This document shows, one piece after another, positions 26,345-34,220 of a stretch of 64,000 nt of DNA. A model generated the notes under the pieces. It ran no database searches. It saw only the letters and a program-made list of their open reading frames with translations, and had not been told where the DNA came from. The DNA comes from an uncultured Clostridia bacterium (GTDB lineage: Bacteria; Bacillota; Clostridia; HGM11514). How positions within the stretch are numbered: the stretch's first letter is position 1; the number at the start of each line of letters is the position of its first letter. The stretch covers positions 1 through 64,000 of the forward strand of contig CAKSKB010000005.1 in assembly GCA_934464705.1 (NCBI GenBank), given 5' to 3'. Position numbers and translations under genes: made by a program.

Positions 26345-26373
26345 TTTTCAAATCGTAAAAAATGTGTTATAAT
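26345..26373 (+). promoter_or_regulatory. Promoter-like pair upstream of the secDF group
   Basis: TTTTCA and TATAAT are separated by 17 bp. A terminator hairpin begins at 26374, directly after the -10 box, so a transcript from here would start within the hairpin. Confidence 0.55.
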
Positions 26374-26405
26374 AGCACAGTGTGGTTTGCACTGTGCTTT
26401 TTATA
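26374..26405 (+). terminator. Terminator after the TIGR04086-type gene
   Basis: AGCACAGTG and CACTGTGCT form a 9-bp stem with a 7-base loop, followed by TTTTTATAAT. Confidence 0.8.
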
Positions 26406-26408
26406 ATA

Positions 26409-26492
26409 TAAGAAATAAGAGATAACACATTGTATAATTTCCGCCGAAGCGAAAATCCATATTATCTATTCTCTTTTATCTGTTATCTCAAA
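26409..26492. repeat. Palindromic repeat, copy C (solo)
   Basis: This intergenic element has the same plan as copies A and B. Arms rich in GATAA/TATCT (AAGAGATAACA on the left; TATTCTCTTTTATCTGTTA on the right) flank a centre with GCGAAAATC. The centre pairs imperfectly (TTTCCGCCGAAGCGAAAATC). No gene lies inside it, so it looks like a solo copy of the element that borders the four-helix-bundle gene. Confidence 0.7.
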
Positions 26493-26509
26493 TTTAGGAT
26501 AGTGAACTT

Positions 26510-26809
26510 ATGAAAAGATTATTAAGTTTAATACTGTGCATAACGGTGCTTTCGATAACGGCCCTTTGCTATGCCGCTCCGAAGGAGGACAGGCATGAAG
26601 GAACAGGCATTTCCGGTATTTCCGCAAAAGAGGTGTATATTATACCGAGCGAAAAGGCGGAGCTTTCCGCTCCGGTTCATGCAGCACCCGTGAATATCGA
26701 AAACCCGGCAATGCGCTTTGAAACCATTAAAAATATTCGGCGTGAGGACAGGTACTTCCCCGATATTTTAGAGCAGATTGACATTATTTCGGTGGCTCCG
26801 AGAGAATGA
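26510..26809 (+). CDS. Small secreted protein of unknown function
   Basis: The 99-residue protein begins with a clear signal peptide (MKRLLSLILCITVLSITALC, cleavage probably after CYA). The mature part is about 76 residues, polar, with no cysteine or recognised domain. AGGATAGTG lies before the ATG. It sits between repeat copy C and secD, in the same orientation. I do not recognise the family, and nothing shows that it is part of the translocase. Confidence 0.7.
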   Translation: MKRLLSLILCITVLSITALCYAAPKEDRHEGTGISGISAKEVYIIPSEKAELSAPVHAAPVNIENPAMRFETIKNIRREDRYFPDILEQIDIISVAPRE

Positions 26810-26864
26810 GATTTATGCTCGAACAAAAAACATATTTATTAAATTTTTTAGGAGGAATTCTCAG

Positions 26865-28199
26865 ATGAGAACAAAAAGCATTGCAACATTTGTAGCATTT
26901 ATTCTGATAATTGTTGTTCTTGCCTCGGTAGCCGCATTCGGTACTCCTCAGATCGGTACATTTAAGCTCCCGAATGTTTTCGGTTCGGAAGGCGACAATT
27001 CTTACGGTATCGTTCAGGGTATTGACCTTAAGGGCGGAGCAAGACTGGTTTATCAGGTAGTTGACGAAAACGGAAACGAAATCGACCCTTCGACCAAGGA
27101 AATGACCGACGCGGTTGACATTATGTATTCCCGTCTTTCAAACCTCGGTTATACCGAAGCTACAGTTTCCACACAGAACGGAAACAGAATGATTATCGAA
27201 ATTCCTTCCGTTAAGGACGCATCGGACGCTATCAACATGATAGGTTCGACCGCAAAACTCCAGTTCCTGGACGCTGACGGAAATGTAGTTCTTGAAGGCT
27301 CGGATGTAAAGGACGCAGAAGCTGTATACGGTCAGACGGGCGAATCCAAGGCAAGCAGCCATTATGTTTCGCTCACACTTAATAATGATGCCGTACAGAA
27401 GTTTGCTGACGCAACCGAAGCCGCAGCTGCAAGAGCGAGCGAAACCGATGAAAGCGGTCGTGCAAAGAACTATATTTCAATAGTTCTGGACGGCAAAGTA
27501 CAGTCAAGCCCTTCGGTTCGTGAAAAAATCGAGAGCGACACATGTATGATTACAGGCGATTTTTCCGCTGATGAAGCAAAGAATCTCGCAGCCGTAATCA
27601 AATCGGGCTCGCTTCCCTTTAATCTTAAAAACATTCAGCAGCGTGTTGTAAGCGCAACTCTCGGCGAAGGCATTTTGGCTGACAGCCTTAAAGCAGGACT
27701 CATCGGTCTTATCCTGATTCTCCTGTTTATGCTCATTATCTACAGAGTTCCGGGTCTTGTTGCCGACATCGCCCTCATCGCATATGTTGCAATTATGGGA
27801 CTTATCATGGCAATATTCAAAGTTAACCTCAGCCTTTCCGGTATTGCGGGTATCATCCTCACAATCGGTATGGCGGTTGACGCAAATGTCGTTATTTTTG
27901 AAAGAATTAAGGAAGAACTCAGAAACGGCAAAACTGTCCGCGCGTCGGTTGACTCCGGTTTCCACAGAGCTATCACAGCCGTTATTGACTCTAATGTTAC
28001 AACAATGATTGCCGCAGTTGTACTTTACATCTTCGGTATGAATACAATTCAGGGCTTCGCGCTCACACTCGGTATCGGTATCATCGCCAGCATGATTACG
28101 GCGGTTCTTGTTACAAGAATTCTCCTTAAATCTCTCGTTGGTCTGGGTGTTTCAAACCCCGCTGCCTTTGGCGTGAAGGTTAAGAAGGAGGACAAATAA
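26865..28199 (+). CDS. secD: Protein translocase subunit SecD
   Basis: SecD uses the proton-motive force to complete protein export. The 444-residue protein has an N-terminal membrane segment, a periplasmic-type P1 domain (with DLKGGARLVYQV and ADEAKNLAAVIKSGSLP), and five C-terminal membrane helices, including GIAGIILTIGMAVDANVVIF. The start at 26865 has GGAGGAATT upstream; a longer frame reaching 26778 is not SecD-like and overlaps the previous gene. The stop is one base before secF. Confidence 0.97.
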   Translation: MRTKSIATFVAFILIIVVLASVAAFGTPQIGTFKLPNVFGSEGDNSYGIVQGIDLKGGARLVYQVVDENGNEIDPSTKEMTDAVDIMYSRLSNLGYTEATVSTQNGNRMIIEIPSVKDASDAINMIGSTAKLQFLDADGNVVLEGSDVKDAEAVYGQTGESKASSHYVSLTLNNDAVQKFADATEAAAARASETDESGRAKNYISIVLDGKVQSSPSVREKIESDTCMITGDFSADEAKNLAAVIKSGSLPFNLKNIQQRVVSATLGEGILADSLKAGLIGLILILLFMLIIYRVPGLVADIALIAYVAIMGLIMAIFKVNLSLSGIAGIILTIGMAVDANVVIFERIKEELRNGKTVRASVDSGFHRAITAVIDSNVTTMIAAVVLYIFGMNTIQGFALTLGIGIIASMITAVLVTRILLKSLVGLGVSNPAAFGVKVKKEDK

Positions 28200-28200
28200 T

Positions 28201-29082
28201 ATGAATTTTACAGGAAAAAGAAAAATATTATTTACCATTCCGGCTATAATTATTATTATCGGTATAGTTGCAGGTATTGTAATGGGCTTTAATCTCGATA
28301 TCGACTTCTCGGGCGGTACCGAAATCACTATCGATATGGGTTCAAACACTGCTTCAAACGATGAAATCAAAACCGCGGTTGAAGACGCTTGCGGTCACAA
28401 GGTTTCCACCGTTCAGAATATGGATAAGGGCGAGTTCCTCGTTAAACTCACCGACTATCTCAAGGATGACGAAAACAAGAGCATTAAAGACGCTTTCGCT
28501 GAAAAATACGGTCTTGAAGACGGCTCAATTTCAATCACATCGGTTTCCGCAACAATCGGAAACGAAATGGTTGGTCAGTCCATCCTTCTTTGCGTAATCA
28601 CCGTAATCCTTATGCTTGCGTACATTACAATCAGATTCGAATTCAAATTCGGTCTTTGCTCGGTTATCGCACTTGTGCACGATGTGCTCATTATGATTAC
28701 TTTCTACATCATATTCAGAATCCCGGTAAACACATCGTTTATTGCGGCAATTCTGACGATTATCGGTTATTCAATCAACGCAACAATCGTTGTGTTTGAC
28801 AGAATCAGAGAAGGGCTTCGCTCCGCTACCAAGAAAACCGATATTGACGAGCTTACAAACCACAGTATCACAAGCACTCTTACCCGTTCAATCAACACAT
28901 CGATTACAACCCTTATCACAATCGTTGTAATCTTTGCAATGAGAATCGAATCGCTTGACGATTTCACACTGCCTCTTATGGTAGGTATCATCGCCGGCGC
29001 ATATTCTTCCATCTTTATCGCAGGTCCTATGTGGGCACTGCTCAAAAAGGGCGGCAAGAAAAAAGCGGTTTCCGCAAAATAA
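28201..29082 (+). CDS. secF: Protein translocase subunit SecF
   Basis: SecF forms the SecDF complex with SecD. The 293-residue protein has a first membrane helix, the conserved GFNLDIDFSGGTEI, a short outside domain, and five further helices including TIIGYSINATIVVFDRIRE. It starts one base after the secD stop with AAGGAGGA upstream, so the two are translated together. Confidence 0.97.
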   Translation: MNFTGKRKILFTIPAIIIIIGIVAGIVMGFNLDIDFSGGTEITIDMGSNTASNDEIKTAVEDACGHKVSTVQNMDKGEFLVKLTDYLKDDENKSIKDAFAEKYGLEDGSISITSVSATIGNEMVGQSILLCVITVILMLAYITIRFEFKFGLCSVIALVHDVLIMITFYIIFRIPVNTSFIAAILTIIGYSINATIVVFDRIREGLRSATKKTDIDELTNHSITSTLTRSINTSITTLITIVVIFAMRIESLDDFTLPLMVGIIAGAYSSIFIAGPMWALLKKGGKKKAVSAK

Positions 29083-29093
29083 TTAAAATACTT

Positions 29094-29127
29094 ATGAGGT
29101 CGGGAAAACCCGGCCTCATTTTTTTGG
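29094..29127 (+). terminator. Terminator after secF
   Basis: ATGAGGTCGGG and CCCGGCCTCAT pair around AAAA and are followed by seven T residues. Confidence 0.9.
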
Positions 29128-29138
29128 GAGGTATATCT

Positions 29139-29819
29139 ATGAATATAAAAGCGGCGGTTTTTGACCTCGACCACACTCTTTTTGACCGCTATGCAACAAT
29201 AAGGGCGATTAAGAATACGGTTTTCGATAACCTCAAAGGCTATGTAAGAGATGACCTCACTGCAGATACCTTTGCCGAAATTCTTATTGAACTTGACAAA
29301 AAATACATAATATACGAATGGGACGAGGTAATAAAGCAGCTTAAAATCTGCGGTGCACTAAAAGAAATTCCGAAGGATTTTTATAATCTTGCCATAAGAC
29401 CCGGATTTATAAAAACAGCTGTTCCCTACCCATTCACTATTCCCGCACTCCGTAAAATCAAAGAAATGGGCGTTAAATGCGGACTCATCACAAACGGCTC
29501 CTCCGATATTCAGCGCAGCAAGGTGAAAATGCTGGGACTGGAGGAATTAATGGACGAAATTGTTGTCGGCGGAGAGGTCGGCAAAAACAAACCCGACCCG
29601 GAGCCTTTCCGTGTTTTTGCCGAGAAAATCGGGATTGAACCCCAAAATATGCTCTATATCGGAGATAACCCATTTAACGATATTGAAGGCTCAAGAAACG
29701 CCGGATACATTCCTGTTTGGGTCAAAACCTACGGCACATGGGACGGTTCTGTAAAAAAAGCAGATTTTGAGGCAGAAAATGTCAGTGAGATACCTGCACT
29801 GATTTCAAAGCTCATATAA
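29139..29819 (+). CDS. HAD-family phosphatase
   Basis: The 226-residue protein has the four HAD motifs: DLDHTLFDR (nucleophile Asp at about 9), a Ser/Thr in GLITNGSS, a lysine in GKNKPDPEPF and IGDNPFNDIEG. A helical cap lies at about 15-90. The substrate cannot be read from the sequence; close types are pyrophosphatase- or phosphoglycolate-phosphatase-like. GGGAGG precedes the ATG at 29139. It comes right after the secF terminator, so its promoter is not evident. Confidence 0.93.
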   Translation: MNIKAAVFDLDHTLFDRYATIRAIKNTVFDNLKGYVRDDLTADTFAEILIELDKKYIIYEWDEVIKQLKICGALKEIPKDFYNLAIRPGFIKTAVPYPFTIPALRKIKEMGVKCGLITNGSSDIQRSKVKMLGLEELMDEIVVGGEVGKNKPDPEPFRVFAEKIGIEPQNMLYIGDNPFNDIEGSRNAGYIPVWVKTYGTWDGSVKKADFEAENVSEIPALISKLI

Positions 29820-29843
29820 TTTAATATTTGGTTAAAATTTCTA

Positions 29844-29872
29844 TTGACAAAACAGGCATCTGCGAATATAAT
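29844..29872 (+). promoter_or_regulatory. Promoter of clpE
   Basis: TTGACA and TATAAT are separated by 17 bp. The 62-base leader holds two small inverted repeats (AGGCAA with TTGCCT; CCTTG with CAAGG) just before the ribosome binding site. The heptad direct repeat of the CtsR operator was not seen. Confidence 0.85.
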
Positions 29873-29933
29873 TATATAAATACAAGATAGGCAATGGCAA
29901 TCCGATCCTTGCCTCAAGGAAGGAGAGATTGAA

Positions 29934-32240
29934 ATGTTATGCTCAAAATGCAATAAAAATGTTGCCGTTATATTCATAACCAAAATGGAACAGGATAAGA
30001 CGGTCAACGAAGGCTTGTGTTTAAGCTGTGCAAAATCACTCGGAATAAAGCCGGTTGAACAGCTGCTTCAGCAGATGAATGTTGATGATGACCAGATGGA
30101 AGCGCTCAACTCCGAAATGGGCGAGCTGTTCTCGGATGAAAATATGGACGCAATTGCGCAGGAACTGTCGTCGGGGCAAAGCCCGATGGATGTTTTCGGC
30201 AAAATGATGAGCGGAAGCAACTTCGCTATGGCAGGCGGCGAGCCGCAGCAGGACGGAAAAGATAACCGCGACGGCAAAAATACCAAAACCCAGACCAAAA
30301 AGACTATGCGCAAAAAGCGGCTTCTCGATACTTACGGTACCAATCTTACCAAAAAGGCGGCAAAGGGCGAAATGGACAGAATTATCGCCCGTGACCGTGA
30401 AATCGACCAGGTTATAAGAATACTGAACCGCAGAACAAAGAATAACCCCGTTCTTCTCGGTGACCCGGGCGTCGGGAAAACCGCAATTGCCGAAGGGCTT
30501 GCTGTAAGAATTGCTGAAAAATCCGTTCCGGCAATGCTTCTTAATTTTGAGGTTTATCTTCTTGACTTCACCGCAATTGTTGCCGGAACGCAGTTCCGCG
30601 GGCAGTTCGAGTCCAGAATGAAAGGCATTATAGAGGAAGCTAAGGCTATGGGCAATGTCATATTGGTCATAGATGAGCTTCATAATATCGTGGGCGCAGG
30701 TGACGCCGACGGCGCAATGAACGCCGCAAACATCCTCAAACCCGCACTTGCAAAGGGCGAAATCAGGGTTCTCGGCGCAACCACGCTTGAAGAATACAGA
30801 AAGCATATAGAAAAAGATACGGCACTTGCAAGGCGTTTTCAGACGGTTATTGTAGATGAACCGAGCGTTTCGGAAACAATCGAAATTCTCGAAGGAATAA
30901 AGCATTATTATGAAGATTACCATAAAGTTGTTATCCCGAGCGAGGTTGTTTCGTGTGCGGTTGACTTCGCGGAAAGATACCTTCCCGAGCGGTTTTTCCC
31001 GGATAAGGCAATCGATATTCTTGACGAGGCGTGCTCAATGGTAAACCTTCGCAATCTTGCGCTTGTCGAGCTGACTAACTACAAAAATGAACTTAAAAAG
31101 ATAGGTGCAGAGAAGGAATCCGCTATTTCCGCCGACTCTATTGAGGACTACCAGAAGGCGGCTGACCTCAAAACAAGAGAATGCTTTTTGCTTGATAAAA
31201 TCGGCGAACTGGAATCCAAAATGCAGAACCCGACCGTCACAACCGCCGATTTGGCGCAGGTGATAGAAAACAAAACGAAAATTCCCGTTCAGAAGCTCAC
31301 CGCGGACCAATCGGATAAACTCATCAATATGGAAGCGGCACTTCACAAAAGGGTAATCGGTCAGAATAAGGCAATCGACCTTGTTGCGGCGGCGATAAGG
31401 CGCAACCGTGCAGGTCTTATGAAGAAAAAGAGACCGACATCATTCATCTTTGTCGGACCTACGGGCGTCGGCAAAACAGAACTTGTAAAGGCGCTTGCCG
31501 AACAGCTTTTCGACACTGAAGACGCTCTTATCAGAATCGACATGAGTGAGTATATGGAAAAACACGCAGTGTCTAAAATTATCGGTTCGCCTCCGGGATA
31601 TGTGGGGTATGACGATGCCGGGCAGCTCACCGAAAAGGTTCGCAGAAGACCATACAGCGTGATACTTCTTGACGAAATAGAAAAGGCGCACCCGGATGTT
31701 CACAATATTCTTCTTCAGATTTTGGATGACGGAAGAATAACCGACGGTCACGGCAAAACCGTAAGTTTCCGTAACACTGTAATTATTATGACCTCGAATG
31801 CCGGCTCAAACGAGTCCTCCGGGGTATTCGGTTTCGGCGGTTCTAACGATGAAAACAAGAGCGAGCTTCGCACAGAGCGTGCCCTGAAACAGATTTTCAG
31901 ACCGGAATTTCTTAACAGAATTGATGAAATTGTAACATTCGATAACCTCACAAAGCAGGAAATCGTTGAAATTGCGGCTCTCAATGTCCGTGACCTTGTA
32001 TCGCAGGCACTGAATGCTGGTATTCATCTTGATGTTGAACAGCCGGCAATAGAATACATTGCCGACAAAGGCTACAGCCACAGCTTCGGCGCAAGACCGA
32101 TTCTCCGTACAATAAGACGGGAAATTCTCGACAAACTTTCTGATATGGTTATAAGAGGCACTGCCTCCCCCGGCGACAGCTTAACCGTTCGGTGCGGTGA
32201 GGGCGGTTTGGAAATAATAAAACCGGAAATAATTCAATAA
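29934..32240 (+). CDS. clpE: ATP-dependent unfoldase ClpE
   Basis: ClpE unfolds proteins and feeds them to the ClpP protease, mainly under stress. The 768-residue protein has an N-terminal zinc finger with CSKC (3-6) and CLSC, as in ClpE, instead of the double Clp-N repeat of ClpC. A linker of about 100 polar residues follows. The first AAA+ domain has GDPGVGKT and VIDELHNIVGAG. A UVR-like coiled coil comes next (about 405-430), then the second AAA+ domain with GPTGVGKTE, LLDEIEKAHPDV and an arginine-rich D2 C-terminus. GGAGAG precedes the ATG. It is a one-gene unit ending in a terminator. No ctsR or mcsB is adjacent. Confidence 0.95.
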   Translation: MLCSKCNKNVAVIFITKMEQDKTVNEGLCLSCAKSLGIKPVEQLLQQMNVDDDQMEALNSEMGELFSDENMDAIAQELSSGQSPMDVFGKMMSGSNFAMAGGEPQQDGKDNRDGKNTKTQTKKTMRKKRLLDTYGTNLTKKAAKGEMDRIIARDREIDQVIRILNRRTKNNPVLLGDPGVGKTAIAEGLAVRIAEKSVPAMLLNFEVYLLDFTAIVAGTQFRGQFESRMKGIIEEAKAMGNVILVIDELHNIVGAGDADGAMNAANILKPALAKGEIRVLGATTLEEYRKHIEKDTALARRFQTVIVDEPSVSETIEILEGIKHYYEDYHKVVIPSEVVSCAVDFAERYLPERFFPDKAIDILDEACSMVNLRNLALVELTNYKNELKKIGAEKESAISADSIEDYQKAADLKTRECFLLDKIGELESKMQNPTVTTADLAQVIENKTKIPVQKLTADQSDKLINMEAALHKRVIGQNKAIDLVAAAIRRNRAGLMKKKRPTSFIFVGPTGVGKTELVKALAEQLFDTEDALIRIDMSEYMEKHAVSKIIGSPPGYVGYDDAGQLTEKVRRRPYSVILLDEIEKAHPDVHNILLQILDDGRITDGHGKTVSFRNTVIIMTSNAGSNESSGVFGFGGSNDENKSELRTERALKQIFRPEFLNRIDEIVTFDNLTKQEIVEIAALNVRDLVSQALNAGIHLDVEQPAIEYIADKGYSHSFGARPILRTIRREILDKLSDMVIRGTASPGDSLTVRCGEGGLEIIKPEIIQ

Positions 32241-32243
32241 GCA

Positions 32244-32278
32244 AAAAATCAGCGGCGAAATCCACGCCGCTGATTTTT
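32244..32278. terminator. Bidirectional terminator between clpE and a lipoprotein gene
   Basis: AAAAATCAGCGGCG and CGCCGCTGATTTTT form a perfect 14-bp stem with a 7-base loop. It serves both convergent units. Confidence 0.9.
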
Positions 32279-32282
32279 GTTA

Positions 32283-32930
32283 TCATTTTTCCAAAGCAAA
32301 TACCGTGCCGTCATAATCTATTGTTCCGGCAGATGAATCATATTTACACACAACCGGTTTTTCGCCGTTTTCTGTGAGAATAAGCGAATCGCCAAGGTGC
32401 TGAACAGTACCGTTAGCTTCAAAGCTGTCACCGTCGGCCTTCGCCTTTCCCTTAAGTGAAAATCCGTTTCCATCTATTACGAGTTCGGCATCAATAGCTT
32501 CATCGGAATAAGTGTATTTACCGAAAGCCGTGTTATCGGCAGGTGTGGTTTCAGTCTTTTTCGACTTAATATACACGCTTGAATGAGTCCATGTCGTATC
32601 CATTTCCTCGCTGTAAAGCGTCTTGGCGGAGGGGTCATACTTAAGGGTTTTGGTTCCGTTTTCGCCGATGAGAGTAACGGTGTTATCCTTAAACCTGAAT
32701 CTTCCGTCATCTTCCTCAACTTCCTCGCCGAAATGCTCAACCTCATAATCGAACTCCATATCGTCAAGTTCCAAATCGATTTCGGAAGTAAAATCCTCCA
32801 TACCGTATGCGGTATCGGTAAGATATTTACCGCCGAAGCCCTCGGGAAGCGCCGCTCTTTCCCTTGATTTGCATCCGGCAAATGCCGCACACATAAGAAC
32901 ACTCAAAATTAAAGCTATAATTTTTTTCAT
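32283..32930 (-). CDS. Lipoprotein with two beta-rich repeats
   Basis: The 215-residue protein begins with a lipoprotein signal ending in FAGC (Cys about 20). The mature part seems to hold two related beta-rich modules (starting GGKYLTDTAYG and FGKYTYSDEA), each with alternating acidic and hydrophobic residues as in small beta-barrels. The family is not recognised. The ATG at 32930 follows CGGAGG. The first gene of the pair ends two bases upstream, so they form one operon. Confidence 0.82.
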   Translation of the reverse strand: MKKIIALILSVLMCAAFAGCKSRERAALPEGFGGKYLTDTAYGMEDFTSEIDLELDDMEFDYEVEHFGEEVEEDDGRFRFKDNTVTLIGENGTKTLKYDPSAKTLYSEEMDTTWTHSSVYIKSKKTETTPADNTAFGKYTYSDEAIDAELVIDGNGFSLKGKAKADGDSFEANGTVQHLGDSLILTENGEKPVVCKYDSSAGTIDYDGTVFALEK

Positions 32931-32931
32931 A

Positions 32932-33549
32932 TTAATCCTCCGGTTCGGTTTCCTCATACATTCTGCCGTCCGATGTATCCATAAGAACATTCGCACCGGC
33001 GGCATAAATAAATTTGTAGTTTTTGTTATCCATTCTTATCTCAACCGTATTGCCGCTGATACTTACTTTACCGGTTTCGGCGGCGTTTGCCTCCTCACCG
33101 TTTTTGTTCACGGAATGAGCCTCAAGCGTACAGTTTCCGCCGTCAATAGTGAGAATATAGCTCTCGGAATCCTTCTTATAAGCATAAATGCCGTCAGGAA
33201 TTTCATTCTTAACCGTCTGCTTTTCATACACGGTATTATCGGAGGTATTCGTGAGCGAACCTTTGCTTTCGTTATACAAAAACTCAAACCTCTGTCCCTT
33301 CAGCTCACCCTCTGTTATTTCAATAACGACAGTATCATTGTCAAGCGTATATTTACCGCCGACCGCAGCCGAAGCGGTTTTTCCGTCCTGTTCATTTGCC
33401 GCATCGATAAGGCAGTAGCCGTCATTCAGGATAACCGACAGGCTCGTATCCCCGTCCGATGCCGCATATGTGCCCTCCGGACCGTCAGACGCTCCGCAGG
33501 AGCAAAGAATGAAAACCAATGCAAACAGCAATACAGAAAACCTTTTCAA
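32932..33549 (-). CDS. Lipoprotein with two beta-rich repeats (paralogue-like)
   Basis: The protein of about 205 residues has a lipoprotein signal with the lipobox LCSC and a mature part with two modules opening EGTYAASDGD and DGIYAYKKDSE. The plan is the same as in the next gene, which suggests an old duplication. I choose TTG at 33549 as start because GAGGTGA lies five bases before it; a GTG at 33558 would sit inside that site. Function is unknown, but such membrane-attached proteins face the wall side of the cell. Confidence 0.8.
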   Translation of the reverse strand: MKRFSVLLFALVFILCSCGASDGPEGTYAASDGDTSLSVILNDGYCLIDAANEQDGKTASAAVGGKYTLDNDTVVIEITEGELKGQRFEFLYNESKGSLTNTSDNTVYEKQTVKNEIPDGIYAYKKDSESYILTIDGGNCTLEAHSVNKNGEEANAAETGKVSISGNTVEIRMDNKNYKFIYAAGANVLMDTSDGRMYEETEPED

Positions 33550-33570
33550 AGAGGTCACCTCATTTTATTT

Positions 33571-34218
33571 TTATAGAACATCCTTCATCATATCAATCCA
33601 GGAACGCGCAATAAGCTCATGCCCTGCGGGCGTTGGATGAATGCAGTCCTGTGACCAGTGCTCCGCCGGAGCAATATCACGCTGAGCCTTTTCAAAAATA
33701 TCAAACATCGGCAGAAATCTCGCACCGTACTTACCGGCAAGCTTTTCTACGATTTCGCCTCTTTGGCGTATGCTTTTATACCAGATATCCCAGTCGTTAT
33801 AAATATCGCAGTTGTTTGTTTCATCCTTCATACGGAATATAAAAGGCGCAATAAGAATCATCGTGCAATCGGGTCTTTTTTCCCTAACCTCGCAAAGCAT
33901 GCGGTCATATATAAGCTCAAAGCGCTGCATATCAGACCCCATATTAAGCCTTAAACCAAAGCCCGTATCGTTTATACCGAAAAGGGCGCTGAAAACATCA
34001 AATTCCAGATTGAGCGTATCCTCAATCCATCGTGCAAAAGCGTCGGCAATTCTGTTTCCGCTTACACCACGGTTGTAAACCTCGATTTCCGGGTTGTCGC
34101 AAGTTGCATGCGCAGCGACAAGATTAACATATCCGCAGCCGAGGTCACGGTTCGGAACGGTTATATTTCTTCCTCTGCCGGAGTCTGTAATGGAATCTCC
34201 CTGAAATAAAATCTTCAT
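33571..34218 (-). CDS. SGNH/GDSL hydrolase
   Basis: The 215-residue protein has all four SGNH blocks: GDSITD (Ser), GVSGN (Gly), GINDTG (Asn) and a C-terminal DCIHPTPAGH with Asp and His. It lacks a signal peptide, so it should act in the cytoplasm, for example as an acetyl esterase on imported sugars; the substrate is inference. The ATG at 34218 has GAGGTG five bases upstream. It overlaps the RNase J frame only in upstream non-coding positions and is probably cotranscribed with it. Confidence 0.92.
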   Translation of the reverse strand: MKILFQGDSITDSGRGRNITVPNRDLGCGYVNLVAAHATCDNPEIEVYNRGVSGNRIADAFARWIEDTLNLEFDVFSALFGINDTGFGLRLNMGSDMQRFELIYDRMLCEVREKRPDCTMILIAPFIFRMKDETNNCDIYNDWDIWYKSIRQRGEIVEKLAGKYGARFLPMFDIFEKAQRDIAPAEHWSQDCIHPTPAGHELIARSWIDMMKDVL

Positions 34219-34220
34219 AA

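Noticed and set aside
29873..29933. CtsR operator in front of clpE
   Set aside because: The heptad direct repeat of CtsR sites is not present; only small inverted repeats were seen.
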